The notes under the pieces: generated by a model
Databases searched by the model: none
What the model was told of the DNA's origin: nothing
What the model saw: only the letters and a program-made list of their open reading frames with translations
Translations under genes and position numbers: made by a program
Shown here: piece after piece, positions 1-5,658 of the stretch
Layout of the letters: each line of letters begins with the position of its first letter
Numbering within the stretch: the first letter of the stretch is position 1
Origin: WRIS01 sp031549175
Lineage (GTDB): Bacteria > Actinomycetota > Coriobacteriia > Coriobacteriales > Eggerthellaceae
Direction: 5' to 3'
Assembly (NCBI GenBank): GCA_031549175.1
Contig: JAVBQH010000143.1
Span: 1-8,310 of the forward strand
DNA length: 8,310 nucleotides

Positions 1-17
1 CATATAATATACTAAAA

Positions 18-45
18 AATATATAATCTCAATCAAGAATATCAA
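18..45 (-). promoter_or_regulatory. Candidate leftward promoter at window edge
   Basis: Read on the minus strand, TTGATA (45-40, 5 of 6 matches to the -35 consensus) is followed after 16 bases by TATATT (23-18, 5 of 6 to the -10 consensus). The surrounding 1-55 stretch is strikingly AT-rich against the GC-rich coding DNA. It would drive a minus-strand gene lying beyond the left edge, downstream of the DUF364 gene. AT-rich DNA gives such matches by chance, so this is only a candidate. Confidence 0.35.
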
Positions 46-110
46 TAAAGACTGCCTGAATTCGCCACGGGTGTGCCTGACGCCTCCAACAGCGCCTTCC
101 AAGCAATGGC

Positions 111-962
111 CTATGCATCCGGTTTCGAGAGCGAGAACATCTGCAAAGCCTCCCCGAACATCTTCCCAGCACCGCTCTTAACGGCGAACTGGAGCTTTTC
201 CGGGTCTGCCACCACGCTGCCGGCAAGCGTCTCAACGCCCCACTCGAACAAGAAGGGAGAGGGCACGACGCTTGGCCCGGTGAAGATGAAGGATGCGTCT
301 TTTGCCAGGTCGAGTAAACGAGGTGCGGTCTTGTTGATGATGGTCACCCCCGTGGCGAATACGAAATCCTGGGAAGGGAGGATGTATTCGCAGGCGGGAT
401 CAGGAGTATCGTTGTCTTGGGTGCAGTTGCGCTCAAGCACGGTGAGGTCGGCATACTCGGCGACCCGTTCCACATGGGGGAAATGCCCGATGATCGTTAC
501 CTTCTTGCCGCGCATATAGGGACGGTAGAGTTCGAAGGCATCCATTTTTCGGATGGTGCCATCGGGGAGGTCTTGCGTGAGATCATAGCGTGCCCCCAAC
601 GGGTCAAGCTTATCGTGCTGGGAATACCAGGCGTTCAGCGCCGCCACCCCGAGCGTCGCCTCCTCGAAACTCCACGATTTTGCAAGTTCGGCGACCGTGC
701 GCAAGGAAAGCCCCCGCAGATCCATGGTGTATTGTCGCTTCGCGCCGCCTTTGCAGGTGAAGCTCACACCCATGCCGCAGGTCGCAGTGATATAGCTCCA
801 ATGGGTGCCGAGGCAATAGTCTGTGACCAGGATATCTTCGGGAATTTCCCCAATCAAGTGGTTGTAGAGCTTCCACGGAGTATCATGGCCGAAGGTGTCG
901 GGGAACGAAATGGCGGTGTTTTCTGGATGAGGGGCACAGCAGTCTTTTTCGGGGCAATCCAT
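111..962 (-). CDS. DUF364 family protein (putative heavy-metal chelation)
   Basis: This 283-residue cytoplasmic protein has the two-part layout of the DUF4213/DUF364 family. The N-terminal part (about residues 28-112, starting around TPWKLYNHLI) corresponds to the enolase-N-like DUF4213 region. The C-terminal part (about 153-265) is Rossmann-like: KKVTIIGHFPHV (153-163), VLER (175-178), a TGVTIINKT stretch (204-212) and TGPS (228-231) are typical. The one structurally studied family member led to a proposed role in heavy-metal chelation; no reaction is established. Eight cysteines are present (3, 8, 9, 50, 62, 70, 180, 191), three of them at the extreme N-terminus, which would suit metal binding (inference). 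The ATG at 962-960 has AAGG (minus strand, 974-971) eight bases upstream. It diverges from the THEP1-like NTPase. After the TAG stop the frame stays open for 22 more codons to a TGA at 44-42; see findings. Confidence 0.85.
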   Translation of the reverse strand: MDCPEKDCCAPHPENTAISFPDTFGHDTPWKLYNHLIGEIPEDILVTDYCLGTHWSYITATCGMGVSFTCKGGAKRQYTMDLRGLSLRTVAELAKSWSFEEATLGVAALNAWYSQHDKLDPLGARYDLTQDLPDGTIRKMDAFELYRPYMRGKKVTIIGHFPHVERVAEYADLTVLERNCTQDNDTPDPACEYILPSQDFVFATGVTIINKTAPRLLDLAKDASFIFTGPSVVPSPFLFEWGVETLAGSVVADPEKLQFAVKSGAGKMFGEALQMFSLSKPDA

Positions 963-983
963 AGGGCAGGCCTTATCTCTTAT

Positions 984-992
984 TGTGGATAA
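984..992 (-). promoter_or_regulatory. Perfect DnaA-box 9-mer
   Basis: The minus strand reads TTATCCACA, the consensus high-affinity DnaA box, inside the divergent promoter region and overlapping the candidate -35 of the NTPase gene. No second full match was found in the window, so this is not an origin. It could be a single regulatory site, a titration site or chance. Confidence 0.4.
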
Positions 993-1007
993 TACTATTT
1001 ACAGTAT
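992..1007. promoter_or_regulatory. Dyad overlapping the NTPase -10 box (possible operator)
   Basis: ATACT (992-996) and AGTAT (1003-1007) form an inverted repeat with a six-base spacer, and two further spacer positions are also symmetric. The right arm overlaps the TATAAT at 1005-1010. A repressor bound here would block transcription to the right and probably to the left. No regulator gene is visible nearby, and short AT-rich dyads arise easily by chance. Confidence 0.3.
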
Positions 1008-1040
1008 AATATAAACGACGGCCCTGTGGGAAGGTGCGAA

Positions 1041-1655
1041 ATGCTCTATATTTTGACTGGCGATATTCAAACCGGGAAGACCCGGTGGCTTCTGGGGCTT
1101 GTTGAAGAACTGCGCGGACACGGCGTGACCCCCTATGGGGCGCTTGCCCCGGGCATGTGGGAGTTTGCAGGGCGCACATCGGGCGAAGCGGTATATGAGA
1201 AGCTCGGCATCGAAGGCCTCTTGCTCCCCCAGGATGAGAGGATCGCATTTGCCTGGCGCCGTGACCTCGCTGTCAAAGAAGGTCTTTTCGACCGTGGGAG
1301 CCAAAGCGCCCAGGCAAAGCTGGGGTGGGAAATCGATGACAAGGCACTGGCGCATCTCAACAAGCACTTCGACGCCTTGTCAGATGCCGCCTGCCATAAG
1401 GGCGCAACGGACGCCGGCCTTCTTGTCGTCGACGAGCTTGGCCAGCTTGAGCTTTTGCACGACAAGGGGCTGACCTCTGCCGTGGCCCTGCTCGAGGCAG
1501 GTCCAGGCCCCATGTACGGACATGCCTTGGTCGTGGTGCGCAAATGGCTGTATGACAAGGCTGAAGAGCGCTTCTCAAAGGCCTGGGGGGGAACAAAGAA
1601 AATCTCGCCGGATGACGCGGCCAGGATGGAAGTAATGAATGCCCTAGCCGAATGA
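1041..1655 (+). CDS. THEP1-like P-loop nucleoside triphosphatase
   Basis: This 204-residue protein resembles the NTPase_1/THEP1 family of small P-loop NTPases. Walker A is GDIQTGKT (residues 7-14). Walker B is LLVVDE (127-132), followed by LGQLEL, the equivalent of the family's DEIGxMEL signature. Members hydrolyse nucleoside triphosphates in vitro, but the cellular role is unclear, so the substrate here is unknown. I chose ATG 1041 over the in-frame GTG at 1026 because GGAAGG (1029-1034) lies six bases before 1041 and because the glycine-rich loop then falls at the usual distance from the N-terminus. The gene diverges from DUF364 and converges on a methyltransferase 31 bp away. Its TGA stop (1653-1655) lies inside the palindrome 1645-1689. 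Family assignment rests on motifs; sequence between the Walker boxes was not matched in detail. Confidence 0.75.
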   Translation: MLYILTGDIQTGKTRWLLGLVEELRGHGVTPYGALAPGMWEFAGRTSGEAVYEKLGIEGLLLPQDERIAFAWRRDLAVKEGLFDRGSQSAQAKLGWEIDDKALAHLNKHFDALSDAACHKGATDAGLLVVDELGQLELLHDKGLTSAVALLEAGPGPMYGHALVVVRKWLYDKAEERFSKAWGGTKKISPDDAARMEVMNALAE

Positions 1656-1689
1656 GAAAAAGTGACCGTCCCTTTTTCTCATTCGGCTA
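1645..1689. repeat. Palindromic element E1 / possible bidirectional terminator
   Basis: Left arm TAGCCGAATGAGAAAAAG (1645-1662) pairs perfectly with 1672-1689 (18 bp). After one mismatch (1663/1671), GAC (1664-1666) pairs with GTC (1668-1670) around one base. The hairpin contains the stop codons of both convergent genes (1653-1655 and 1687-1689). The A5 and T5 tracts are inside the stem, so it is not a textbook intrinsic terminator, though its position between convergent genes suits a bidirectional one. Its inner 27 bases (1654-1680) match those of the element at 3688-3718 at 23 positions, which indicates a repeat family. Confidence 0.8.
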
Positions 1690-2580
1690 TGCCTTGTCCC
1701 AGGCAATGAAGGCCCAGGTCACCTTGCGTGGCCGGTCCAGGCAGTATTTTTTTTGGGCGATGCCTTTGGCATCAGGCTCGCCGGCCTCCGGATTGCCTAT
1801 CTTGTGGTCTTCGAGCCACTCCCGCAAACGCAGCAAGGCGGATTCGAGCTCGCTGGGGGTCAGACCGCACTCGACGTCGCGGACCATGCGCGCGAAATCC
1901 TCGAAGACCTCCTCAACCGTGTCGAAGGTATCTTTGCGCAGGCTTTCGATGTAGGACACCTCGGGGAGGATTCCCTCGCCCACCAATATGTTGAAGGCGT
2001 ACAGATAGTCATGGCCGATGCGCTCCTTCAGCCCCAGCTCTGCCAAGAGCTCGTTGTCGGAGCGTGGGGAAGAGCCGGTGGTGAGTGTTATGCACACCCG
2101 CCTTCGCGCCGTGTCATGGAGCTTTATAAGCGACTGCCTGAGGTCGGCGGTGGCGATCGAGCGCGAAGCCAGGGCGACATCGACCGAATCCTTGGCGAGG
2201 CCCTGCTTTCCCCAATCGTCTTCCCAGCTCAAAAGCTTTGGCTCGACGCAAAGGATCTTTCGTTGCAGAAGCTCCTTGCTCATGACATCGAGCATCCCCT
2301 GCGAGAAGTCCGCCGCGATCACGCGATGCTTCTGCATGCCGAGGGGGATGCTCAAGGCGCCCGTCCCACATCCCATATCGAGCACCACATCGCGGGGCTT
2401 TATGTGCGCCCGGCCCAGGAAGGCGTCAACGTAGCTGTTGGGGGAGTCTTTGGTTGCGAAGGTCTTCGCCCGCCGGTCCCAGTAATCGGCATCGTCTGCC
2501 CTGCGGCGGCTCTTCTGAAGCTGCTTCCATTCCTCATTCCAATCAGTGTTCAGGAGCGAAGGTGTGAAATTTTGACCCAT
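1687..2580 (-). CDS. Class I SAM-dependent methyltransferase
   Basis: This 297-residue soluble protein carries a Rossmann-type SAM-binding domain. Motif I is VVLDMGCGTGALSIPL (residues 65-80) and the acidic residue after strand 2 is D91 in VIAADFSQGML. An N-terminal DYWDRRAKTF segment (32-41) precedes the core. The C-terminal portion (about 175-297) is not one I can assign and may form a substrate lid. The methyl acceptor cannot be read from sequence. The start at 2580 has AAAGG about six bases upstream on the minus strand. The gene converges on the THEP1-like NTPase and diverges from thyX. Its TAG stop (1689-1687) lies in the right arm of the palindrome at 1645-1689. Proximity to DUF364 hints at metal or metallophore handling, but this is inference only. 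Confidence 0.85.
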   Translation of the reverse strand: MGQNFTPSLLNTDWNEEWKQLQKSRRRADDADYWDRRAKTFATKDSPNSYVDAFLGRAHIKPRDVVLDMGCGTGALSIPLGMQKHRVIAADFSQGMLDVMSKELLQRKILCVEPKLLSWEDDWGKQGLAKDSVDVALASRSIATADLRQSLIKLHDTARRRVCITLTTGSSPRSDNELLAELGLKERIGHDYLYAFNILVGEGILPEVSYIESLRKDTFDTVEEVFEDFARMVRDVECGLTPSELESALLRLREWLEDHKIGNPEAGEPDAKGIAQKKYCLDRPRKVTWAFIAWDKA

Positions 2581-2687
2581 GGGATGCCTTTCGTGATACG
2601 AGCCGCCATCTTTTAGTAGTATATACCTAAGAATAATACCGATGATATAAACGGGTGTCTATGCGAAATTAGGAGCGTGAAGCCCTT
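2581..2687. promoter_or_regulatory. Divergent intergenic region, methyltransferase / thyX
   Basis: This 107-bp gap must hold promoters for both directions. The AT-rich core 2611-2651 contains TATAAA (2646-2651, plus strand), the 8-bp palindrome GTATATAC (2619-2626) and TATACT (2623-2618, minus strand) as candidate -10 boxes. I see no convincing -35 for either. ATATAAACG (2645-2653) also occurs at 1009-1017 before the NTPase gene, and ATAATAC (2633-2639) also at 989-995, but the spacing between the two motifs differs (12 versus 20 bases). Confidence 0.4.
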
Positions 2688-3368
2688 ATGCAAGTCGAAC
2701 TCCTCTATCATACCCCTGATCCAGAGCGTGCCATAGCCACCGCAGCGCGCCTTTGCTATGCGCCGATCGGAGCTGCCGAACTGCTGGAGACCATGCCGGA
2801 CGACCGCGTGCAAAGCGTGCTCGCCACCGTTATGAAAGGCGGCCACTTCTCCACGCTTGAGCACGCAAGCTATACCTTCGCCGTCGATGGGGTCTCCCGT
2901 GCGCTCACCCACCAGCTGGTACGCCACCGCATTGCCAGCTTCAACCAACAAAGCCAGCGGTACGTGAAGTTCAACGACGGCCTTAATGTGATCAAGCCCG
3001 CGACAGTCGCTGCCGGTGAAGAGACCGACCGCGTGTTCGACGAGGCGATCGATGCGGCGCTTTCGGCATACAAGAAGCTGCTCGATGCCGGGATCCCTGC
3101 AGAAGACGCCCGCTACCTGCTGCCCAATGCGGCAGAGACGAAGATCGTCATCACCATGAACGTGCGTGAGCTGCTGCATTTCTTCGAGCTGCGCTGCTGC
3201 AACCGCGCCCAATGGGAAATACAAGACCTGGGCAACCGCATGCTCGACCTGGCGAGGCCGACCGCGCCCTATGTGTTTATGGACGCAGGTGCGCCCTGCA
3301 TCCGGACAAACTGCCCCGAAGGCAAGATGACCTGCGGAGACCCGTTTCCCAAGGTGCTGAGGGATTAG
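2688..3368 (+). CDS. thyX: Flavin-dependent thymidylate synthase ThyX
   Basis: ThyX makes dTMP from dUMP, using methylenetetrahydrofolate as carbon donor and FAD/NADPH as reductant, and replaces ThyA in many bacteria. At 226 residues the protein is of normal family length. The defining RHRX7S motif is RHRIASFNQQS (79-89), continuing to R91. HFSTLEH (53-59) precedes it. The later NVRELLHFFELR and RAQWEI segments and the C-terminal NCPEGKMTCG are typical of the family. The ATG start has AGGAG (2671-2675) twelve bases upstream, a rather long spacing, but no better in-frame start is present. It is the first gene of a pair with the DUF1385 gene, which begins 3 bp after its TAG stop. The enzyme acts in the cytoplasm as a homotetramer (family knowledge). 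Confidence 0.96.
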   Translation: MQVELLYHTPDPERAIATAARLCYAPIGAAELLETMPDDRVQSVLATVMKGGHFSTLEHASYTFAVDGVSRALTHQLVRHRIASFNQQSQRYVKFNDGLNVIKPATVAAGEETDRVFDEAIDAALSAYKKLLDAGIPAEDARYLLPNAAETKIVITMNVRELLHFFELRCCNRAQWEIQDLGNRMLDLARPTAPYVFMDAGAPCIRTNCPEGKMTCGDPFPKVLRD

Positions 3369-3371
3369 GAA

Positions 3372-4685
3372 TTGCCTGAGAAGAGGCAGACAAGCGACCT
3401 CAACCGCGCCTTCAAGGAAGATGGCGCGGTAAAGACCCACGTCGGCGGCCAGGCCCTGCTTGAAGGCGTGATGATGCGGGGTAAGCACAACTGGGCGGTC
3501 GCGGTGCGTGAGCCAACCGGCAGGGTCTACGTCGAAGAACACGGCCTTGCCTCCGGGAAACGCAAGAACAAGTGGCTGTACTGGCCGCTTGTCCGAGGCT
3601 GCCGCGCCCTTGTCGAGTCATTGATGCTCGGGTACAAGGCTCTTTCGATAGCGGGCGAGCATGCCTTCGCCAACGAGGAAGATCCACCCGAGAAAAGGGG
3701 ACAGTCCCCTTTTCTCGGTTCGGGAGACGGCGGCAGCGTGCAGAAGAGCCAGGCCCCTTCGAGCGGGGAAGGCGGGACTTTTTCTTGGAAGGACGATTTC
3801 GGGCGTCCCGACACGGTGATCGATGCGTTGGGCGCACAGCGCTCGCTTGAGGTCGTCGGCCTCGACGAAGGCGAAAAGCCCCTTGATGCCGACGCCCCGG
3901 CTGCGGCCGATGCCGAAAGAGACAAGGAAGCGAAACGGCCGGCACCCGAAGGGGGAGAGCCCGAATTCGGCAGACGTGAGATGGCGATCTCCATGGTGCT
4001 CGGCGTGGTGCTCGGTGCCGCCCTGTTCATCATCGCACCGGCCCTGCTGACCAACCTGCTGGTCGGAGAATACGACGGCAACCCGCTTGTCTGGAACATC
4101 GTTGACGGCATAGTGCGCGTATTCGTGTTCGTGCTCTACCTCTGGCTGGTGGGGCGCATGAAGGATATCAAGCGCATGTTCGGCTACCACGGCGCCGAAC
4201 ACAAGGCCATCCATTGCTACGAGCACGGCCTCGAGCTGACCCCCGAAAACGCCCGACAGTTTCCACGTCTGCATGTACGCTGCGGCACCGCCTTCATAAT
4301 CATGGTGATGATCATCGCCATCCTGGTGTATACGGTCCTCCCGCTCAATGCGCTGATTGCCGCCTGGGGCATCCCTGATGGCGCACCGAAGCTTGCCCTG
4401 GTCATCGCCATACGCATCCTGTTCTTGCCGTTGATCGCCGGCATATCCTACGAGATCACGGTCAAGTGGGCGGGCAACCACCCCGACAACCCCCTGGTAA
4501 AGGTCATACTCTGGCCGGGCATGCAGCTGCAGTACCTGACCACGAACGAGCCCGATGACGGGCAGCTCGAATGTGCCATCGCCGCGATGGGGCCGGTGTT
4601 GGAAAGGGAGGCGGCCGAAGCCGAGGGGGCAGGCAAGCCCGAGGCAAAGCAGGGGACGCGCGAAAGCTCGATGGCAGGCGGATAA
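3372..4685 (+). CDS. yqhQ: DUF1385 (YqhQ-like) integral membrane protein
   Basis: This 437-residue inner-membrane protein belongs to the DUF1385/YqhQ family, whose function is not firmly established. The N-terminal signature is HVGGQALLEGVMMRG (23-37). Four hydrophobic segments lie near 203-227, 236-262, 307-333 and 341-368. The conserved GYHGAEHKAIHCYEHG motif is near 271-286 and LQYLTTNEP follows the last helix. Family members I recall are about 300 residues; the excess lies mostly in a polar, low-complexity linker (about 95-200) and a variable C-terminal tail. The linker contains an in-frame palindromic element at residues 106-116. The start is TTG 3372, supported by GAGGG (3359-3363) eight bases upstream and by the lack of any in-frame ATG/GTG before the GGQ motif. 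It is probably translationally coupled to thyX. The prfA/prmC/rpmE neighbours that often accompany the family are absent here. Confidence 0.88.
   Translation: MPEKRQTSDLNRAFKEDGAVKTHVGGQALLEGVMMRGKHNWAVAVREPTGRVYVEEHGLASGKRKNKWLYWPLVRGCRALVESLMLGYKALSIAGEHAFANEEDPPEKRGQSPFLGSGDGGSVQKSQAPSSGEGGTFSWKDDFGRPDTVIDALGAQRSLEVVGLDEGEKPLDADAPAAADAERDKEAKRPAPEGGEPEFGRREMAISMVLGVVLGAALFIIAPALLTNLLVGEYDGNPLVWNIVDGIVRVFVFVLYLWLVGRMKDIKRMFGYHGAEHKAIHCYEHGLELTPENARQFPRLHVRCGTAFIIMVMIIAILVYTVLPLNALIAAWGIPDGAPKLALVIAIRILFLPLIAGISYEITVKWAGNHPDNPLVKVILWPGMQLQYLTTNEPDDGQLECAIAAMGPVLEREAAEAEGAGKPEAKQGTRESSMAGG
3688..3718. repeat. Palindromic element E2 inside the DUF1385 gene
   Basis: This is a perfect palindrome: CCGAGAAAAGGGGAC (3688-3702) pairs with 3704-3718 around a single A at 3703. 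It lies wholly within the coding frame and is translated as PEKRGQSPFLG (residues 106-116 of the DUF1385 protein). Its core (3690-3716) aligns without gaps to 1654-1680, with 23 of 27 identical bases. The one-base loop and lack of a following T-tract argue against a normal terminator. It looks like a small repeat that entered the gene in frame. Confidence 0.88.
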
Positions 4686-4927
4686 GCGCCTCGACTGCCC
4701 GAGAGCCCTAAGCGCCGGGGGATAAGTGGGCGCCACGTGGCGATGCCTGAGCCCAACCAAAACGGCATGCAATCCAATCGTTTCCGGGCTGTCATACACA
4801 TCATTTCAAGACAATGATAGAATAAGCGGATTCAAAAGGCGTTATATAAGCGCCCTGGGGAAACGGGAAAAACCGTGCAAAAGGTTTCTGACCCTTTTGC
4901 ACGCTGTATATAGAGGGGTAGGCTGAG
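4686..4927. promoter_or_regulatory. Leader and promoter region of the ABC importer operon
   Basis: These 242 bases hold no gene I can support. A candidate promoter is TACACA (4795-4800, 4 of 6) and TAGAAT (4818-4823, 5 of 6) with a 17-base spacer. The inverted repeat ATCATT (4800-4805) / AATGAT (4813-4818) lies in that spacer and could be an operator. TAAGCGCC occurs at 4683-4690, 4709-4716 and 4847-4854, and the shorter ATAAGCG also at 4822-4828. CGCCACGTGGCG (4731-4742) is a perfect 12-bp palindrome. A hairpin (4874-4903) precedes the ribosome binding site GAGGGG (4913-4918). Confidence 0.4.
4874..4903. repeat. Hairpin E3 in the ABC operon leader
   Basis: CGTGCAAAAGG (4874-4884) pairs perfectly with 4893-4903 around an eight-base loop. 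It ends 24 bases before the ATPase start codon and has no downstream T-tract, so a simple terminator is unlikely. GACCCTTTTG (4890-4899) recurs at 8181-8190 in the hairpin after the operon, and the AAAAGG/CCTTTT arrangement resembles the elements at 1645 and 3688. It may be a related repeat, a leader RNA structure, or both. Confidence 0.7.
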
Positions 4928-5650
4928 ATGATATCGGTACGTGATATAAAGAAGAGCTTCGGCAAGGTCGAGGCCTTGAAGGGGGTTTCCGTCGAGGTCG
5001 CCGAAGGCGAGAAGGTCGTGGTCATAGGCCCTTCCGGATCAGGCAAAAGCGTGCTCGTCCGCTGCATCAACCAGCTTGAGATCCCCGACTCCGGCCAGAT
5101 CATAGTCGACGGCATGGATCTGTCTGACAAGAAGATCAAGCCGCGCGACCTGGCAAAGGTCACCGCCATGGTCTTCCAGAGCTATAACCTCTACCCCCAT
5201 AAGACCGTGCTTGAAAACGTCACCTTGGCCCCGATCAAGGTGCTGAAGGTCGACAAGGACCAGGCGGAAGAGACCGGGAGGAAATACCTCAAACGCGTCG
5301 GGCTCGAAGACAAGATCGAGAAGTACCCCGACCAGCTCTCCGGCGGACAGCAGCAACGCGTCGCCATCGCGCGCGCCCTCAACATGCACCCCAAGATCAT
5401 GCTGCTCGACGAGCCCACAAGCGCGCTCGACCCCGAGATGGTCCAAGAGGTGCTCGACGTCATCAAGGGCCTTGCGGAAACCAACATGACCATCGTCATG
5501 GTCACCCACGAGATGGGCTTGGCCCGCGAGGCGGCCGACAAGGTGGTCTTCATGGAGCTCGGCCAGGTCGTCGAACAGGGAAGCCCCTCCTTCATCTTCG
5601 ATGAGACCGAAAACGTTCGCATCAAGAGCTTCCTCTCGAAGATCCTGTAG
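4928..5650 (+). CDS. Polar amino acid ABC transporter, ATP-binding protein
   Basis: This 240-residue cytoplasmic ATPase energises the importer encoded by the next three genes. All motifs are intact: Walker A GPSGSGKS (34-41), Q-loop Q84 in VFQSYNLYPH, signature LSGGQQQR (137-144), Walker B IMLLDE (157-162), D-loop SALD (165-168) and switch histidine H194. Length and sequence fit the GlnQ/HisP/GltL group (polar amino acid uptake). The ATG is preceded by GAGGGG (4913-4918) at nine bases. It is the first gene of the operon, which is less usual than finding the ATPase last. The amino acid cannot be deduced from the ATPase itself. Confidence 0.95.
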   Translation: MISVRDIKKSFGKVEALKGVSVEVAEGEKVVVIGPSGSGKSVLVRCINQLEIPDSGQIIVDGMDLSDKKIKPRDLAKVTAMVFQSYNLYPHKTVLENVTLAPIKVLKVDKDQAEETGRKYLKRVGLEDKIEKYPDQLSGGQQQRVAIARALNMHPKIMLLDEPTSALDPEMVQEVLDVIKGLAETNMTIVMVTHEMGLAREAADKVVFMELGQVVEQGSPSFIFDETENVRIKSFLSKIL

Positions 5651-5658
5651 GTGCCGTC

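Larger units (their letters stand above)
983..1010 (+). promoter_or_regulatory. Candidate promoter of the THEP1-like NTPase
   Basis: A perfect TATAAT (1005-1010) lies 30 bases before the chosen start codon at 1041. A weak -35 hexamer TTGTGG (983-988) sits 16 bases upstream of it. The gap 963-1040 is shared with the divergent DUF364 gene, for which TATTAT (minus strand, 994-989) and TATACT (1008-1003) are possible -10 boxes without a convincing -35. Confidence 0.5.

Noticed and set aside
417..992. Plus-strand open frame of 191 codons opposite the DUF364 gene
   Set aside because: It is the antisense shadow of a recognisable protein family; its product shows no family features.
1026..1040. GTG start for the THEP1-like NTPase
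   Set aside because: The ribosome binding site GGAAGG falls inside this extension and fits ATG 1041.
1753..2616. Plus-strand open frame of 287 codons opposite the methyltransferase
   Set aside because: The minus-strand frame carries clear SAM-binding motifs; this one is a GC-rich antisense artefact.
2613..3542. Minus-strand open frame of 309 codons across thyX
   Set aside because: ThyX on the plus strand is unambiguous (RHRX7S motif), and this frame crosses the thyX/DUF1385 junction without any family signal.
3618..4799. Minus-strand open frame of 393 codons opposite the DUF1385 gene
   Set aside because: It mirrors the membrane protein's codons and has an implausible His/Asp-rich product.
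4726..4926. Small 66-codon frame before the ATPase gene
   Set aside because: It starts at GTG with no ribosome binding site, runs through the promoter and hairpin, and has no recognisable features.
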